Notes: generated by a model from the letters alone, not told the origin. 64,000 bases of DNA from Cupriavidus sp. D39 (GCF_026627925.1 NZ_JAPNLE010000009.1:620001-684000), one strand, 5' to 3'; positions 1 to 10,989 are shown, counted from the stretch's first letter. Numbers and translations: made by a program.

Positions 1-1601
1 GCCGCAGGGGCGTCCAGATGAAGCGCCAGCCAGCCGCGATAATCCGGCAGCGAGCGACCGGCCACATCGGTTTCCAACGTCTCGAGCAAAGCGGTGATGG
101 AGTCCTGGTCGCCGCAGCGCAGTTCTCCCGCGAACAGATCGACCAACGGGCGCTGGAAGACCCGCTTGCATACCGCGTCCATATCATTCATCCGGCAGGC
201 AAAGAAGAACGCGTACAAGCTGTCCGAACCCACAGTGCAGATATCGCCAACACGGCTCATGCGGCAGGCGCGCAGCGCATCCACATGCGCCACCTCAGGC
301 AGCAATGGCAAGCGTAGCAGCACGTGCGGCAAACGAATGGTGCGACTGCGCGCAAGCGCAGTACGCACAAGCTCGACGAACTCTCCCGCCGGCACATAGC
401 CGGTCGCGGCGCCGGAGACTACGGCGGACAGCGCGGTCTGGCAGTCGGCAGGGACCGGACGCGAGAATAGCTGACCCTGGATGCCTTCGAGGATTGCCTC
501 GCCACGTGCGAACGTCGTGCGGCGCCCAATGACCAGGTTCGCGCCGAGGTTCAGGACCAGCAGTTCATAGTGCTGCCGCATGGCTTCCCCGTCTTCTCGT
601 ACCACAATCTTCAAGGCCTCGCCGCAGCGGCGGCGCAACTGATGGATCTGTCGTGCCAGCCCTTCGAGTTGTTGGTGGCCGCCGTAATGGAATATCACCG
701 TCGCGGCGACGGCATTCTGCGCGGTGGCGGCCACGGCTTCATTACTGTCGACCACCTCCCAGTGCTCGGGTATCCAGCGTTCACGTATCACCGCATCGCG
801 GGCAACGATCACACGCTGCTCGTCGGGTGCCAGCAGACCGGCCTCCTCCGTGGCACCGGTGACCGCATCGCTTGCCACCATCAGGCGATGGTCGCGCGGC
901 GAAAAGCGCAGCGCAAGCGTCTCGCTTGCTACGACGGCGTCGCGATCGCGCCAGAACGCGACTTCCCACGCGCGCTGACCGTGGCGCAGAGTGAGTCGCA
1001 CGACGCCAGCAAAGCGGCCGTGGAAAGCATGCAGATCGGGAGCAGCGCAATTGTCCTCTGTCGCCGGCGGCGCCAATATCAGCAGCACGCCGTGGTGTCG
1101 CCGCGCGCACCAGGCGGAAAGACGGGCGCCTTCCTGCCGCAGCGCATTGCCATCGTGCCACGAGAAGAAGGCTTCCGCGCCGTCGACGAGGATCTGGCTG
1201 CCGTGCGCGGCGCATCGATCGGACAGCGACTGGAGCGCTTCGAGCAGGACGTCGATGCCCGGCCGCCCAGGCAAGGTGCGCAGCGAGCAGAGATTGGCCT
1301 TGCGGTGCAGCGATCCCGGGGCGTCAATGTCCAGGCCATGCTGGCGCAGCCCCGCCGCGATGGCCGGTGCATCGTGCGTGGACAGGACGGTCGCGGGGCC
1401 GCGCAGCGCGGGGACCGCGGTCTGCCAGAGCAGCGCATCGCGCGCCGGCGATGGCTCGGCGTAGATCGCGTGCACGCAATCTGGGGCGAGCGCCGCGAGC
1501 GCCGGCGGCAGGCCGTCGATGGCCAGTGTCACGCGATGCCGCGAGCGCGCGAAGCGGGGGCGGCGTGTTTCTGGTGCGCGCATGCCTTCGGTATCGTTCA
1601 T
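1..1601 (-). CDS. bcsE: Cellulose biosynthesis c-di-GMP-binding protein BcsE, partial (C-terminus off the left edge)
   Basis: An uninterrupted minus-strand frame of 533 codons runs from an ATG at 1601 off the window edge. The start lies 8 bases after the bcsC stop and has an AGGG ribosome-binding site just upstream. The family is a cytoplasmic regulator that binds cyclic di-GMP through a GIL domain and supports cellulose synthase activity. The C-terminal part reads like that domain: a segment beginning KIVVREDGEAMRQHYELL, then NLGANLVIGRR, and further on the RxGD signature as ELRCGDQ at roughly residue 490. The N-terminal third resembles a degenerate P-loop/RecA-like fold. Position directly behind bcsC supports the call. 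The long plus-strand ORF at 570-1616 is its antisense shadow. Confidence 0.85.
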   Translation of the reverse strand, partial: MNDTEGMRAPETRRPRFARSRHRVTLAIDGLPPALAALAPDCVHAIYAEPSPARDALLWQTAVPALRGPATVLSTHDAPAIAAGLRQHGLDIDAPGSLHRKANLCSLRTLPGRPGIDVLLEALQSLSDRCAAHGSQILVDGAEAFFSWHDGNALRQEGARLSAWCARRHHGVLLILAPPATEDNCAAPDLHAFHGRFAGVVRLTLRHGQRAWEVAFWRDRDAVVASETLALRFSPRDHRLMVASDAVTGATEEAGLLAPDEQRVIVARDAVIRERWIPEHWEVVDSNEAVAATAQNAVAATVIFHYGGHQQLEGLARQIHQLRRRCGEALKIVVREDGEAMRQHYELLVLNLGANLVIGRRTTFARGEAILEGIQGQLFSRPVPADCQTALSAVVSGAATGYVPAGEFVELVRTALARSRTIRLPHVLLRLPLLPEVAHVDALRACRMSRVGDICTVGSDSLYAFFFACRMNDMDAVCKRVFQRPLVDLFAGELRCGDQDSITALLETLETDVAGRSLPDYRGWLALHLDAPA

Positions 1602-1609
1602 TGCAGCCC

Positions 1610-4600
1610 TCAGTAGGCGGAGTAAGGCCGCACCGGGGTGGGCGGAAAAGCCCGGCCTTCCTGTCTGCTGAAGTAATAGCGCAGATACGCCATCGCGCGG
1701 TTCGGCGCATAGTTGCGCGAACGGTCGATCTGGAAACGCAGGCCAGCCACCAGGTATGGCGAAAAGTCGTACTCGACCGCGCCACCAAAAGCGTAGCTGA
1801 GGCCCCCGCCCGATCCGCCCGCATACACGGGAGGCGCGAGCTGATTGCTTGCCAGACGGGCTACGGCCGATGCCTGGAGGTCCGGCCGGGTCGGGTAGTA
1901 CGGCATATCCTTCTCGTAGGTATTCGACCAGCCGAGCAATCCCTGCAACTGCCATGACCACGGCCCGCGCCGTCCGGCCCAGTCGAGCGGGACGCCAAGC
2001 GATAGATAGCGCTGCGGGCTGTAATAGCCGCCGTGGCCAAAACTGTAGAAGCGTAGATTTTCGGCATAGTGCCAGTAATTGGCCACCAGGCCGCTCTTCA
2101 CGCGCTGGCCGCTTTGCTCGAACAGCGGCCAGTCGATGCCCGTTCGCAGCGTCAACTCGCGATTGGTCATCACGTTGTGCCCGGTCAGCAGGCCTGCGCC
2201 CAGATCTGCGAACACGCTGCCGCGACCCACGCCCTGGGCGTAGTGCAGATTGATGCCGTTGCGCAGCACACCGCCCCACGTCTGGCCGGTTGCCGGATCG
2301 GTCGCGCCGGCGTAGGAAATCAGGCTGCTGGTAACGGCGCGCCGCGACACGTCGACGGATGCCGAGGCATTGCCGAGTTCCGCGCGATAGCGCAAGCCGG
2401 CGGCGACGCTTTGCCTGACGAAGCCGAGCGGCGTGGTACCAATATCAGCGCGCCAGCTGTCGTAGGCGCGGTCCGACTCATAACCGGCTGCCAGCGCCAT
2501 GCCGCGCTCATGCTGGGCCGCCGGCAAGAGGTTCGCATTGCCGCGCGCGGCAATCTGGCCGAAGGTGGTGACGTCGGCAAAGCGGTCGGCCGGCAGCGTG
2601 CCGGCATCGAGCAGGACGGTATCGGCCTGGAGGAAGGCGTGGCCGCTGTAGCCGTGCGGCATGCGCAAGTACAGCGGAATCTCGATGGCGTCCAGTTTCG
2701 ATATGCCGGGGTCACCGGCCTTTTGCGACGCCAGGGTGGCGGTGGCGAACTGTCCTTGCCGGCGCGCCTCGAGCGCGCGCAGGGCGTGCTCGGCCGGCGT
2801 GCCGTCCGGCCCGGGCAGAACGCTCGCGCGCTGCTCCTGGGCCTGTGATTCGCGATACAGCGCCGCCGCCTCGTCGTAGGCGTCGCGCGCCTGGGCGATG
2901 CGTCCCTGCTGGACGGTGATATCGGAACGCTCCGGATACCTGCGCCGTAGCAAGTCGGCCACGGCCGCGGCTTCATCCTCTCGCCTCAGCGCGGTGAGAC
3001 GCCGGGCGACGGAGAGCCGCGTATCGATATCCTCTTCCGGTGCGTCGGCCAGCACCGCGCGCACCAGGTCGGTGGCGGCATCAAGCTTGCCTTCGCGTTC
3101 AAGCATGCGGGCTAAGGTAAGGCGTGCGCCTGCGTCTTGCGGTTGCGAGGCAAGCACCGTGCTTGCGGCCTTGGCGGCAGCCGCATAGTCGCCCTGCGCG
3201 TCTCGCAGGTCCGCCAGGGTCAGCAGCCAGCGGCGGTCCTCCTGCTGCCTGGCCGGCACGGCAAGCAAAGCCTGCTGGGCGTGCGCCAGTTCGCCCTGTG
3301 CGATCAGGCGATCCGCTTCGCGCAACGCAAGCCGCAGGCGTTGCCCTTCGAACGCGGCGCGATCATCTTGCGAGAGACCGGGGCGCGTGCCCGCATCGTC
3401 CAGCCATGCTGCCAGTTCGCGGTCGCGTTGAGCCGCGGCGAGCAGCTCCCCGTAGCGCAGGCGCACGCCAATGGCGGGATCTTCGGGATGGGCGGCGAGC
3501 CAGTCCTGCACGAGCCGCAGCCCAACGTCCGGCTCGCGCAGGCCGATCCATTCGCGCCCGATCGTGGCGAGCATCTGCGGATCGGCGGCGGCCGCAAGCG
3601 TCGCGCGCTGCAATAACACGCGCGCCTGTGGCTCGTATCCGCGGGCAATCAGCTGGCGCGCATCACGCAACCGCTGCTGGGCGGCCAGGCTGCCAGCGAG
3701 CCTGAGCATGCCTTCGCTGCGTTCGCCCTGCAGTATGGGTGCGAGGACTTCGCTCGCACCGTCGATATCCTCCAGTGAATTGCGAAAGAGCGCATTGGCG
3801 TAACGCATTTCCGGCGCCTGCGATACCAAGAGTCCGTCGTCCAGCACGGAGCGCCCAAGCGCGGGCAGGCCGAGGTCGCGGTAGATGCGGGCCAGGGTAA
3901 AGCGGCTCCAGGGCGAATCCGGCTTCAGGCGGATGGCTTCTTCGAGCCGGGCCATCGCCGGGCTGTTCTTGCGTTGCGCTAGCAACTGATCCGCTTGCGT
4001 CGCCAGCATGTCGGCGCGCAGCGCGTTCAACTCGGCCTGGGCCCCCGTCAGGCGCTTCTCCGTGCCAGCGATCAAGGGAGCAATCTCTTCGTTGCGCTGG
4101 TTGTCGCGCAGGAGTGTCGCTAGCCGGCGCAGCGCGCCGAGATCCGGCTCGCGAGCAGAGAGCTGGTGACGCAACAACGCTTCGGCTTCCGGCAACTTCT
4201 GCTGCGCCATCAGCGCGTCGGCGAGGACCAGTTGAGCGCCGGGATTCTCCGGCTGTTGCGCCAGCGCCCGCCGGACAATCGCCTCCGCCTCGGCCGGCCT
4301 GCCTTGCGCGTTGGCGTCGCGCGCCCGTGCCACGGAACCCCAGAAGGCAGCGGTGGCGAGCAAGCCGCGCCATTTCCCCCTTGCTCGGGATCGAGCCGCA
4401 AAGCGCGTGCAAATAGCTCGCGCGCTTCATCGTGTCGGCCCTGGCGCATGCGGACCAGTCCCAGTGCTCCGATCAGCACGGCATCGCCCGCACGGGTACG
4501 GTAGGCGTCTTGCAGTGCGTTCTCAGCCTCAATCAGGTTGCCACGTTCAAGCTGTGCAAGGCCGCGCTGGCGAGCCTGGTAGGCGGGGTCGGCGAGCATG

Positions 4601-5439
4601 CGCCGGTGGGCATCGAGCTTTTCGGCAAGCGTGGCCAGCGTTGCCTGCGCGACCTGGTCGTCCGGTACTTCCTTCAGATAGAGCTCGAACGCGCGATAGT
4701 AGGCGGGGTCGTCGCGAACATTGTTCAGTGCACGGCGCCACGCTTCCAGCGCGGTCTTGCGATCCGCGTCGGGCCGCTGCGCGACACCATGGAGGATGCC
4801 CAGTCCCTCTTGGCGAGTGGCCTCACGCTCGGTGAGCAGGCTACCGAGTACACGTGCCAGCCGGGTGTCGCCCGGGTCTTGCCGGGTGGCAAGCCGCAAC
4901 GCCGCGATGGCTTGCAGGCGTCCGGCGGAGGTGCCTGCCAGGATGCGATAGTATTCGCCCGCCAGCTCGCCGCTTGGCGCTCCGCGGGGAAATAGCGCCT
5001 GCAATCGGGCTGACGCCTCATCGGATTTCCCGCTGCGCGCCAGCAGGCGGATGCGGGCCATTTCCGGCTTGTCACGGGTTGCAATCCGATAGCTGTCCTC
5101 CAGCCCCCGTGTCGCCGGGTTGTCCGGATTGCCCTGGCGCATCTGGCGCAGGATCAGCTCGGCCTGGGCTGGGCGATTGGAGCGAATTTCGATCAGACCG
5201 AGCAGTTGCAGCGCGTCGGGCTGCCGGGGATCGAGCAGCAAGGCCTTTTCCAGCACCTCACGCGCGAGGTCGGCGCGGCCTTTCGCTTCCCACATCCGGG
5301 CCGCGGCCAGCAGTTGCGCCATTTCAGCCGAGAGCGCCGGACCGGGCGCGACCGCGGCGCTCTGGGCTTGGGCTGGTGCGCTTGCCGTGTTGGCCAGGAG
5401 CAGCGCCAAGGCTGAGACTAGCGCGCGGCGGCAGGGCAT
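1610..5439 (-). CDS. bcsC: Cellulose synthase outer-membrane export subunit BcsC, one frameshift
   Basis: BcsC carries the glucan chain across the periplasm and outer membrane. The first frame (from 5439) has a signal peptide (MPCRRALVSALALLLANTAS, then APAQAQ) and TPR repeats. The second frame (to 1610) continues the TPRs and ends in the BcsC C-terminal beta-barrel, closing with RAMAYLRYYFSRQEGRAF. The frames meet at a run of five C at 4376-4380 (G on the coding strand). One extra G restores EQGGKWRGLLATAAFW and gives about 1,276 residues, normal for the family. The start overlaps the bcsZ end by 22 bases. Whether the shift is real or a sequencing error cannot be decided here. Confidence 0.9.
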
Positions 5440-6584
5440 GTGGTTTTCCAGGCAGGGACGAGGGCGCCGTCGGCATCAAAACGATACATCCGGTCCAGGT
5501 AGCCGAGACCGAAAAGGGCAAGCACCTGGCTGTAGTATCCCAGTGGCGCCTGAGCAGCCAGAGCGCGTGTGCGTTGCGCCTGTGCATGGGCCAGGCCGGG
5601 CTTGCCCAGCGCTATGAGAAGCGGTACGACGGCGGCGGAGAAGCCGGCATTGCCAGCGTTGCGTCCGGGCATGCCCGTCTGTGTGTTCAAGCGTTCTGGC
5701 GGATAGCCGTTGGTGGCCACAAAATCGGCAAGCGGCTCGAACTTACGTAGCATGGCCGGGCGCAGCGGCTCCTGCGGCGCGAGCATGCCGGCCCAGAGGT
5801 ACACCCGGATCGCGTTATATGCGCTCTCGGCCTGGGTTTTCGTATCCGGCTGGAAGCCGCGGACAGCGTGATACTCGACCCAGTCGGGGGAAAAGCCGAG
5901 CGGCGCAGTGGCCATCACCTGCCTGGCCGACGTCTCGACGAGGTGCGTCCATGCCGTTTGCTCAGGCAATGCCGTAGCGAGACGGCGCATGAGTTGCAGC
6001 GGCACATAGCTTGGATTCAGCCGCCACACATCGGGCTTGAGCTGGAATCCGACGGGGCCGGGAAGAAGCGTGCGGCCGAGGGCCGGCAACTGCGCGGTTT
6101 CCTCTTGCAGGATGCGGCCGGCCAAGACGGAGCCCAGCGCCGTGAAACGACGCTCCTGCCAAAGGCGGCCGGCCTCCAAAAGCGTGTAGGCGATCCAGAG
6201 GTCGGCGTCGCTGGCTGGGTTGGCATCGATCGTGCCCCATGTTCCACCGTCGCCGCCATCTGCGCGTTTGCCCCAGATCCATGCGGGAAGATGCGCGGTC
6301 AGGTCGCCGCGCGCGAGGTTGTCTTCGGTCCAGCCGAGCAGCTTGTCGAACATGGGGCGGTCGTTGGCAACCAGCGCAAAGAACAAGCCATAGGCCTGGC
6401 CTTCCGACACAGTAACGCTCTGCTCGCTGCTCGCATCGACGACGCGCCCCTCTACGCTGATCGTATTGCGCCTGAAGTCTTCCCAATCCGGCCAGGGACA
6501 GGTCGCCGCGCCACCGGCAACGGTGGCGGCGGCCATCATGCCGGCCAGGAGCCAGCGAGCAAGGCGAGCCCGCATCCGCGCCAT
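5418..6584 (-). CDS. bcsZ: Periplasmic endo-1,4-beta-glucanase BcsZ (GH8)
   Basis: A glycoside hydrolase family 8 cellulase that trims cellulose during export. A signal peptide (ARLARWLLAGMMAAATVAGG) is followed by mature sequence starting CPWPDWEDFRRN. The SEGQAYGLFFAL motif contains the family's catalytic glutamate, and the conserved WIWGK, DANPASDADLWIAY and DWVEYHAVRGF segments follow in order. I chose the ATG at 6584 rather than the in-frame ATG at 6599 because a GGAGG ribosome-binding site precedes it and it starts right after the bcsB stop at 6586. It is an intact gene of about 388 residues in the bcsBZCE order, translationally close to both neighbours. Confidence 0.92.
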   Translation of the reverse strand: MARMRARLARWLLAGMMAAATVAGGAATCPWPDWEDFRRNTISVEGRVVDASSEQSVTVSEGQAYGLFFALVANDRPMFDKLLGWTEDNLARGDLTAHLPAWIWGKRADGGDGGTWGTIDANPASDADLWIAYTLLEAGRLWQERRFTALGSVLAGRILQEETAQLPALGRTLLPGPVGFQLKPDVWRLNPSYVPLQLMRRLATALPEQTAWTHLVETSARQVMATAPLGFSPDWVEYHAVRGFQPDTKTQAESAYNAIRVYLWAGMLAPQEPLRPAMLRKFEPLADFVATNGYPPERLNTQTGMPGRNAGNAGFSAAVVPLLIALGKPGLAHAQAQRTRALAAQAPLGYYSQVLALFGLGYLDRMYRFDADGALVPAWKTTCPAAAR

Positions 6585-6585
6585 G

Positions 6586-8867
6586 TCAGCCTCCCGCACG
6601 ACGGGCTGCGATGCGGCTCAGCGCCAGAAAGGCGGCGAGCGCGAAGACCAGGCCGGCCAGGATCCCGGCGACCGCCATCAAGGCCGGATACGCGGAGACC
6701 TTGACCCAGATACGTGCATACCAGGGGAATTCGCCAACGTAATAGCGCTCGCCGATTCGCAGAGATTCGATCTCTTGCTGGCGGATGATGGTCAGGTCGC
6801 CTCGTACCTGGCTTACCTTGCCAGGGTCCTCCAGAGCGTCCAGCACATCGCCGATCCGGCCGGGATCGGCCGCGGTAATCGCTACCACACTCCTGCTCTT
6901 GGCGTAGGGCGACTCGAAGCCGATGAGCGCGACGATGGGGCCGCCGGCAGTCAGGATGGCCCTGCCGGCAGGCGCTGCAGCATCCTCTTCGAGGCCGTTC
7001 CACCAGTCCGGCCAGGCGCTGGAGCGCTGGTCACGCAGTGCTATCTCGGTCCTGCCTCGCTCGATCAGCAAAGGCAGGGACTTGCCCCATTGCGCGAGCC
7101 ATTGTGCGGCCGAGCCTGTGCCAATGACCAGCAGGTTGTGGTCTGTGACACTGTCGATGGCCTTTACGGGCGTCACTGTCACACGCAGTGCCGGCAACCC
7201 GGTCCATTTTCCCATGTGGCCGAGCAGGGTCAGAAGCGTTTCCTTATCGCGGGCAGTGGGCGCGTCCGGAATCACGACCGCCGTATCCGCAAGGTCGGCA
7301 AGTCGTGTGAACGGATAGCCGCTATTGGCAAAGAATGCCAGATTGGGCAAGGCTGCGTAGTGATGGAAACCGCTGAAGTCGATGGTCGAGTCCGGGTCAA
7401 TGGCGGCACGCGCCACGTCGCCCCCGTCGCCGCGCAAAGCCCGGTCTTCTGCGAGTCGATATGGAAGCGGAACTGAAGCTGATTGTTGCTGCCGACGCGG
7501 AAGGCTGGAATCTGGATCTCGTTGGTCACGCTGGCATTGCTGCCCGATAACAGTGGCACGCTCACGGCGCTCTCGTCGCTCTGGCTGCTTAGCGGCTTTA
7601 GCCGGTAGGATTTGACCAGTTGATCGTTGATGTCCACGCCCAGCACCGAATCGTTGTACGCGGACGGCGCCGTGTAGCGGTACTTTACATTGAGCGGGAC
7701 GCTGCGTTGATTCCAGCCATACAGATCGGCGGGCACGCGCAGGTTGATGCGAATCGGCTCCGGACTATTGCCTGCCACCTGCAGTTGCTGCGGCTCCTTG
7801 ACAAGTTCCTTGAACCATACCGGTCGATCCACCGGCGCCCAGTTTGGTGCATCGTACGGCTGGCGCGGTTGGCCCGGATCTACCGACTGCACCAGTGTGG
7901 CTGCGCCGGCCATCGCCGCCTTGCCCAGCACCAGCGCGTTGGCGGCGGTCTGCAGTTCCTGCGCGTTGCGCCCGGCAATCAGAAGCAGCTTGCGGCCAGG
8001 CGTGGCGGGGTTGTCGATGACGCTGATGGATGCGCCCCCGATCGCCGGTATATCCAGGCCAGCGGGCATCTCCGCTGGTGTCGCGAAGACAATGGCGTGC
8101 CTGTCCGCTGGCGGCGTGTCGGTCACAGGAAAGCGCGCCTCGCGGTAGCTCGCGAGCGCCCCCAGCCACGAAGCGACCACGCCTGCCGCGCGCAGCGTAC
8201 TGCTGCTGGCCGTATTCGGTAGCACAAAAGGCAGCGTGACGCGGCCGTTGTCGCGGCGGTCGAAGAACGGCGCGGGTATCAGCGCAAGGCTATTCGGGAG
8301 ACTGACGCTGGCCTTGGATAACGTCAGGGTAGTCGTCGGACTGATATCGGCCCACAGGCTGGAATGGGTGGGGTCCTCACACTGATCCACCGTATAGTGG
8401 GCAATGAGCTGGACGCCAATGCGGTTGAAATCGGTGAAGAAGCGCGGGTCGAGATCGAGTTCCCGCGTCACCGGCTGCCCTGCGTGCTCCTTGTCCAGCG
8501 GCAGCGTGGCGACCACTTCGTCGTTCAATGTGATCTTGATATGCGACAGAGAATGGATCAGCGAGGGCGAGTAAGTGAAGTTCAACGTCAGCTTTGCCGC
8601 TGTGACAATCTCATCGAGCCGTACCCCGACGTTCAGCGTCCGGCTGGCATTGACGCCGCGAAGCGCGATCGGACCGTATTCGCCCAGTTGGCGGAGTGCC
8701 AGGGTCTGCGCCTTGAGCGGCATCGCAGGTGCCGCCACGCTTTGCGTTGCGGGTCCAGGTGGAAGCGTGTCGTGCGCATTGGGCGCCGCCTGCGAGAGCG
8801 GCGACGCAAATAGCAGCCCTGCCGCAGCCATGCAGGCGCGCCGAATGGCTGACAACGGAAAAATCAT
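6586..8867 (-). CDS. bcsB: Cellulose synthase periplasmic subunit BcsB, one frameshift
   Basis: BcsB is the periplasmic, membrane-anchored partner of the BcsA synthase. The ATG at 8867 gives a signal peptide (MIFPLSAIRRACMAAAGLLF). Conserved segments follow in order: LTLNFTYSPSLIHSLSHIK, the carbohydrate-binding-like and flavodoxin-like repeats, then IDPDSTIDFSGFHHYAALPN, LANSGYPFTR-type sequence and a C-terminal transmembrane helix (VAGILAGLVFALAAFLAL). The reading frame breaks at a C5 run, 7421-7425; one added G on the coding strand joins LCAATGGDVARAAIDPDS. The repaired length is about 760 residues, normal for BcsB. The gene heads the operon here, and bcsA is not adjacent. Confidence 0.88.
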
Positions 8868-9238
8868 GACGGAACGCTGGTTGTTTTGTAGGCGATATTG
8901 GACGAAGACCCCACTCCGGCGCTTCGCGTCGCGCTTCTTGCGAATATTCACGCGTGCGCATCGCCGATCAGGACGTCCTATTCCTATTCTCGAAATTGTC
9001 GGGTTGTCGCTCTCGCGCTAGGCAAGAGGACAGGCTCTCTATCGGCAGAATGGCAACATTCCTTTAGCCGGCTCTGTCACGTTACTGGCGCGGTCGCGTA
9101 AGATCACGGCGCGGTAGCGCTGCGTACTGAGAATGGGGTGATGTTCGCTCCCAGCCTCAACAGGTATGCCAAGCCATCGCCATGGTGCTCATCTTGGGCG
9201 TTTGGGCCGTCAAGCGGCTCTTTTGAAGCGGAATAGCA
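8868..9238. other. Divergent intergenic region between bcsB and the DUF4337 gene
   Basis: About 370 bases without a convincing gene. It should hold the bcs operon promoter (leftward) and the promoter of the DUF4337 gene (rightward). I saw no part of bcsA and no clear -35/-10 pair. The bcsB frame extends upstream to 8951 but without signal-peptide character. Confidence 0.5.
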
Positions 9239-9810
9239 ATGTCAGAGGGATTTCACGTACACGGTGCCCACGACCACGCGCTTGAGCACGCGGCGGAAAT
9301 CGGTCATGCCGACAGTTTTTCGGGTCGCATTGCGGTGATGACAGCGATCCTGTCGACGGCTGGCGCGGTTTTCGGATATCAGGGCGGGGCGACCCAAAAC
9401 GAAGCGCTGCTTCTGAAGAATGAAGCCGCTATTCACAAGACCGAGGCAGCCAACCAATGGGCCTACTACCAAGCGAAGGGACAGAAGCAAGCGATTGCTG
9501 AACTGACGGCACAGCTGCCCGGAGTGGATCAAGCCGCCGCCAAACGGAAGCGCTGCGCTACGGGTCGGAGAAGGAGCAAATCCGGCAGAAGGCAGAGGCG
9601 CAAGAGCGGGCGGCCAGGGACGCTGACGAGGCCAGTGAGAATGCCGTCCACCATCATCACCGCTGGGCACAAGCCGTCGTAGCTGTTCAGGTTTCTATCG
9701 CCTTGGCGGCAATCACGCTGCTCACGCGGCGCCGATGGTTGCAGGTGGCATCGTACGGGGTAGGCGCGATTGGCGGTGTTCTGGCTGTCCTTTCAATGCT
9801 CCACATCTAG
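9239..9810 (+). CDS. DUF4337 family membrane protein, one frameshift
   Basis: A small inner-membrane protein of unknown function. The first frame carries the family's opening (MSEGFHVHGAHDHALEHAAE), a first membrane segment (IAVMTAILSTAGAVFGYQGG) and the conserved KTEAANQWAYYQAKGQKQ stretch. The frame then breaks near 9532-9537 in an AAA tract. In the next frame the protein continues EALRYGSEKEQIRQKAEAQ, then a histidine cluster with HHRWAQAVVAVQVSIALAA, a third membrane helix, and ends at the stop 9808-9810. One inserted base (AAA to AAAA) repairs it to about 190 residues, as expected for the family. It reads away from bcsB. Confidence 0.75.
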
Positions 9811-9833
9811 GAAAAGATGAAAACGACAATCAG

Positions 9834-10095
9834 CCAGTTGCCAGTTGCCGGTTGAGCGTGTCGCGCTCCGTCTGCAGCCGCGCCCGTTCCTCGGCTCCGG
9901 CCGCAGCGGCGTCTTGCGCCCTTGCCTGCACGGCCGCCAGCTCGGTGCGCAGGTCCGCCCTTCTGGCGCAGCGTGCGCTCCCGGTCGATCTCGCGCAGCG
10001 CTCTGCGCTCGGTGGCGCTGGCCCGCTCCTGCGCCGCTGCGACCTGCTCGCGGGTGCTCTCCAGCTCCGTCGACAATTGAAGGGTCGGCCGCGCA
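9834..10095 (-). pseudogene. Fragment of a KfrA-like coiled-coil DNA-binding protein gene (copy 1)
   Basis: On the minus strand two frames encode heptad-rich sequence: LESTREQVAAAQERASATER, RRALREIDRERTLRQK, then RAELAAVQARAQDAAAAG. This is typical of the long coiled coil of KfrA-type plasmid DNA-binding proteins. There is no N-terminal DNA-binding domain and no C-terminus, and the frame is broken. Near-identical pieces lie at 13.05-13.3, 25.4-25.55 and 36.25-36.5 kb, so this is one of several dispersed remnants. The fragment sits immediately upstream of the SDR operon promoter. Confidence 0.6.
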
Positions 10096-10127
10096 GATCC
10101 GAAAAACCACCCAATCGTCATGGTTTT

Positions 10128-10156
10128 TTGCGAATTAAGATGACCGGTCATATACT
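10128..10156 (+). promoter_or_regulatory. Sigma-70-type promoter with embedded TetR operator
   Basis: TTGCGA (10128-10133) and TATACT (10151-10156) are separated by exactly 17 bases. The perfect 12-base palindrome ATGACCGGTCAT (10140-10151) fills the spacer and touches the -10 box. It lies about 30 bases before the SDR start. A GACCGGTC core is common in TetR-family operators, and a TetR gene is the second gene of the operon, so autorepression is the natural inference. Confidence 0.65.
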
Positions 10157-10183
10157 GCTTCCACCAAACCGGATTTCGGTGTC

Positions 10184-10942
10184 ATGGAGCACATCATGCA
10201 ACTTAGCGGCAACACCATCTTCATTACGGGCGGCGGTTCCGGAATCGGGCGCGGCCTGGCAGAAGCCCTGCACAAGCAAGGCAATCAAGTCATCATTTCC
10301 GGGCGGCGCAAGAGCCACCTGGAAGCAACCGTCCGAGCGAACCCCGGTATGGCGTCGATCGAACTCGACGTCACTGATCCGGCCAATATTGCCGCGGTCG
10401 CCAGCCAACTGACGAGCGACTTCCCGAAGCTCAACATCCTCATCAACAACGCGGGCATCATGCAGATCGACGATGCGAGCGGCGCGGTCGACGAGGAACT
10501 GCTCGTGTCGACCGTGGCGACCAACCTGCTCGGCCCCATCCGCCTCACAGGCGCGCTCATCGAGCATCTGAAGAAGCAGCCTGACGCGACCATCATCAAC
10601 GTGTCGTCGGTCCTCGGCTTCGTTCCGCTCGCCGTCACCGCGGTTTACTCGTCGACCAAGGCCGCCATTCACTCGTACTCGGAGTCACTTCGCTGGCGCC
10701 TGAAGAACACTTCGGTGAAGGTCCGCGAAATCGCACCGCCCTGGGTTCAGACCGACCTACTGAACAGCAACGACGAGCCGCGCGCCATGCCGCTTGCACC
10801 GTTCATCGCGGAGACGATGCAGGTGCTCGCGACGGACGCCAACGAAGTCCTGGTCGAGAACGCCAAGCAACTCCGCGCAGCGGTCGGGCCCGACAATGGC
10901 GCGTTCTCACTGCAGTTCAACGATATCTTCGTCGCTGGCTGA
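10184..10942 (+). CDS. Short-chain dehydrogenase/reductase (DltE-like SDR)
   Basis: A classical NAD(P)-dependent oxidoreductase of 252 residues. The cofactor motif is TGGGSGIGRG near residue 15, followed by NNAGIM near 95 and the catalytic Ser...YxxxK as NVSSVLG and YSSTKAAIHSYSESLRW. The ATG at 10196 (MQLSGN) is an equally good start, since SDRs usually begin close to the glycine-rich loop. It is the first gene of an operon with a TetR regulator 47 bases downstream and an MFS transporter. This is a typical arrangement for a small-molecule stress or detoxification locus. The substrate is unknown. Confidence 0.88.
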   Translation: MEHIMQLSGNTIFITGGGSGIGRGLAEALHKQGNQVIISGRRKSHLEATVRANPGMASIELDVTDPANIAAVASQLTSDFPKLNILINNAGIMQIDDASGAVDEELLVSTVATNLLGPIRLTGALIEHLKKQPDATIINVSSVLGFVPLAVTAVYSSTKAAIHSYSESLRWRLKNTSVKVREIAPPWVQTDLLNSNDEPRAMPLAPFIAETMQVLATDANEVLVENAKQLRAAVGPDNGAFSLQFNDIFVAG

Positions 10943-10989
10943 GCCCATCGGGACGATCGCGTCCCTGAACCAATTTAAAGGACAGAGCC

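Noticed and set aside
570..1616. 348-codon plus-strand open frame at the left edge
   Set aside because: It lies antisense to bcsE, whose frame has family motifs (RxGD) and operon context; the plus frame has no recognisable motif.
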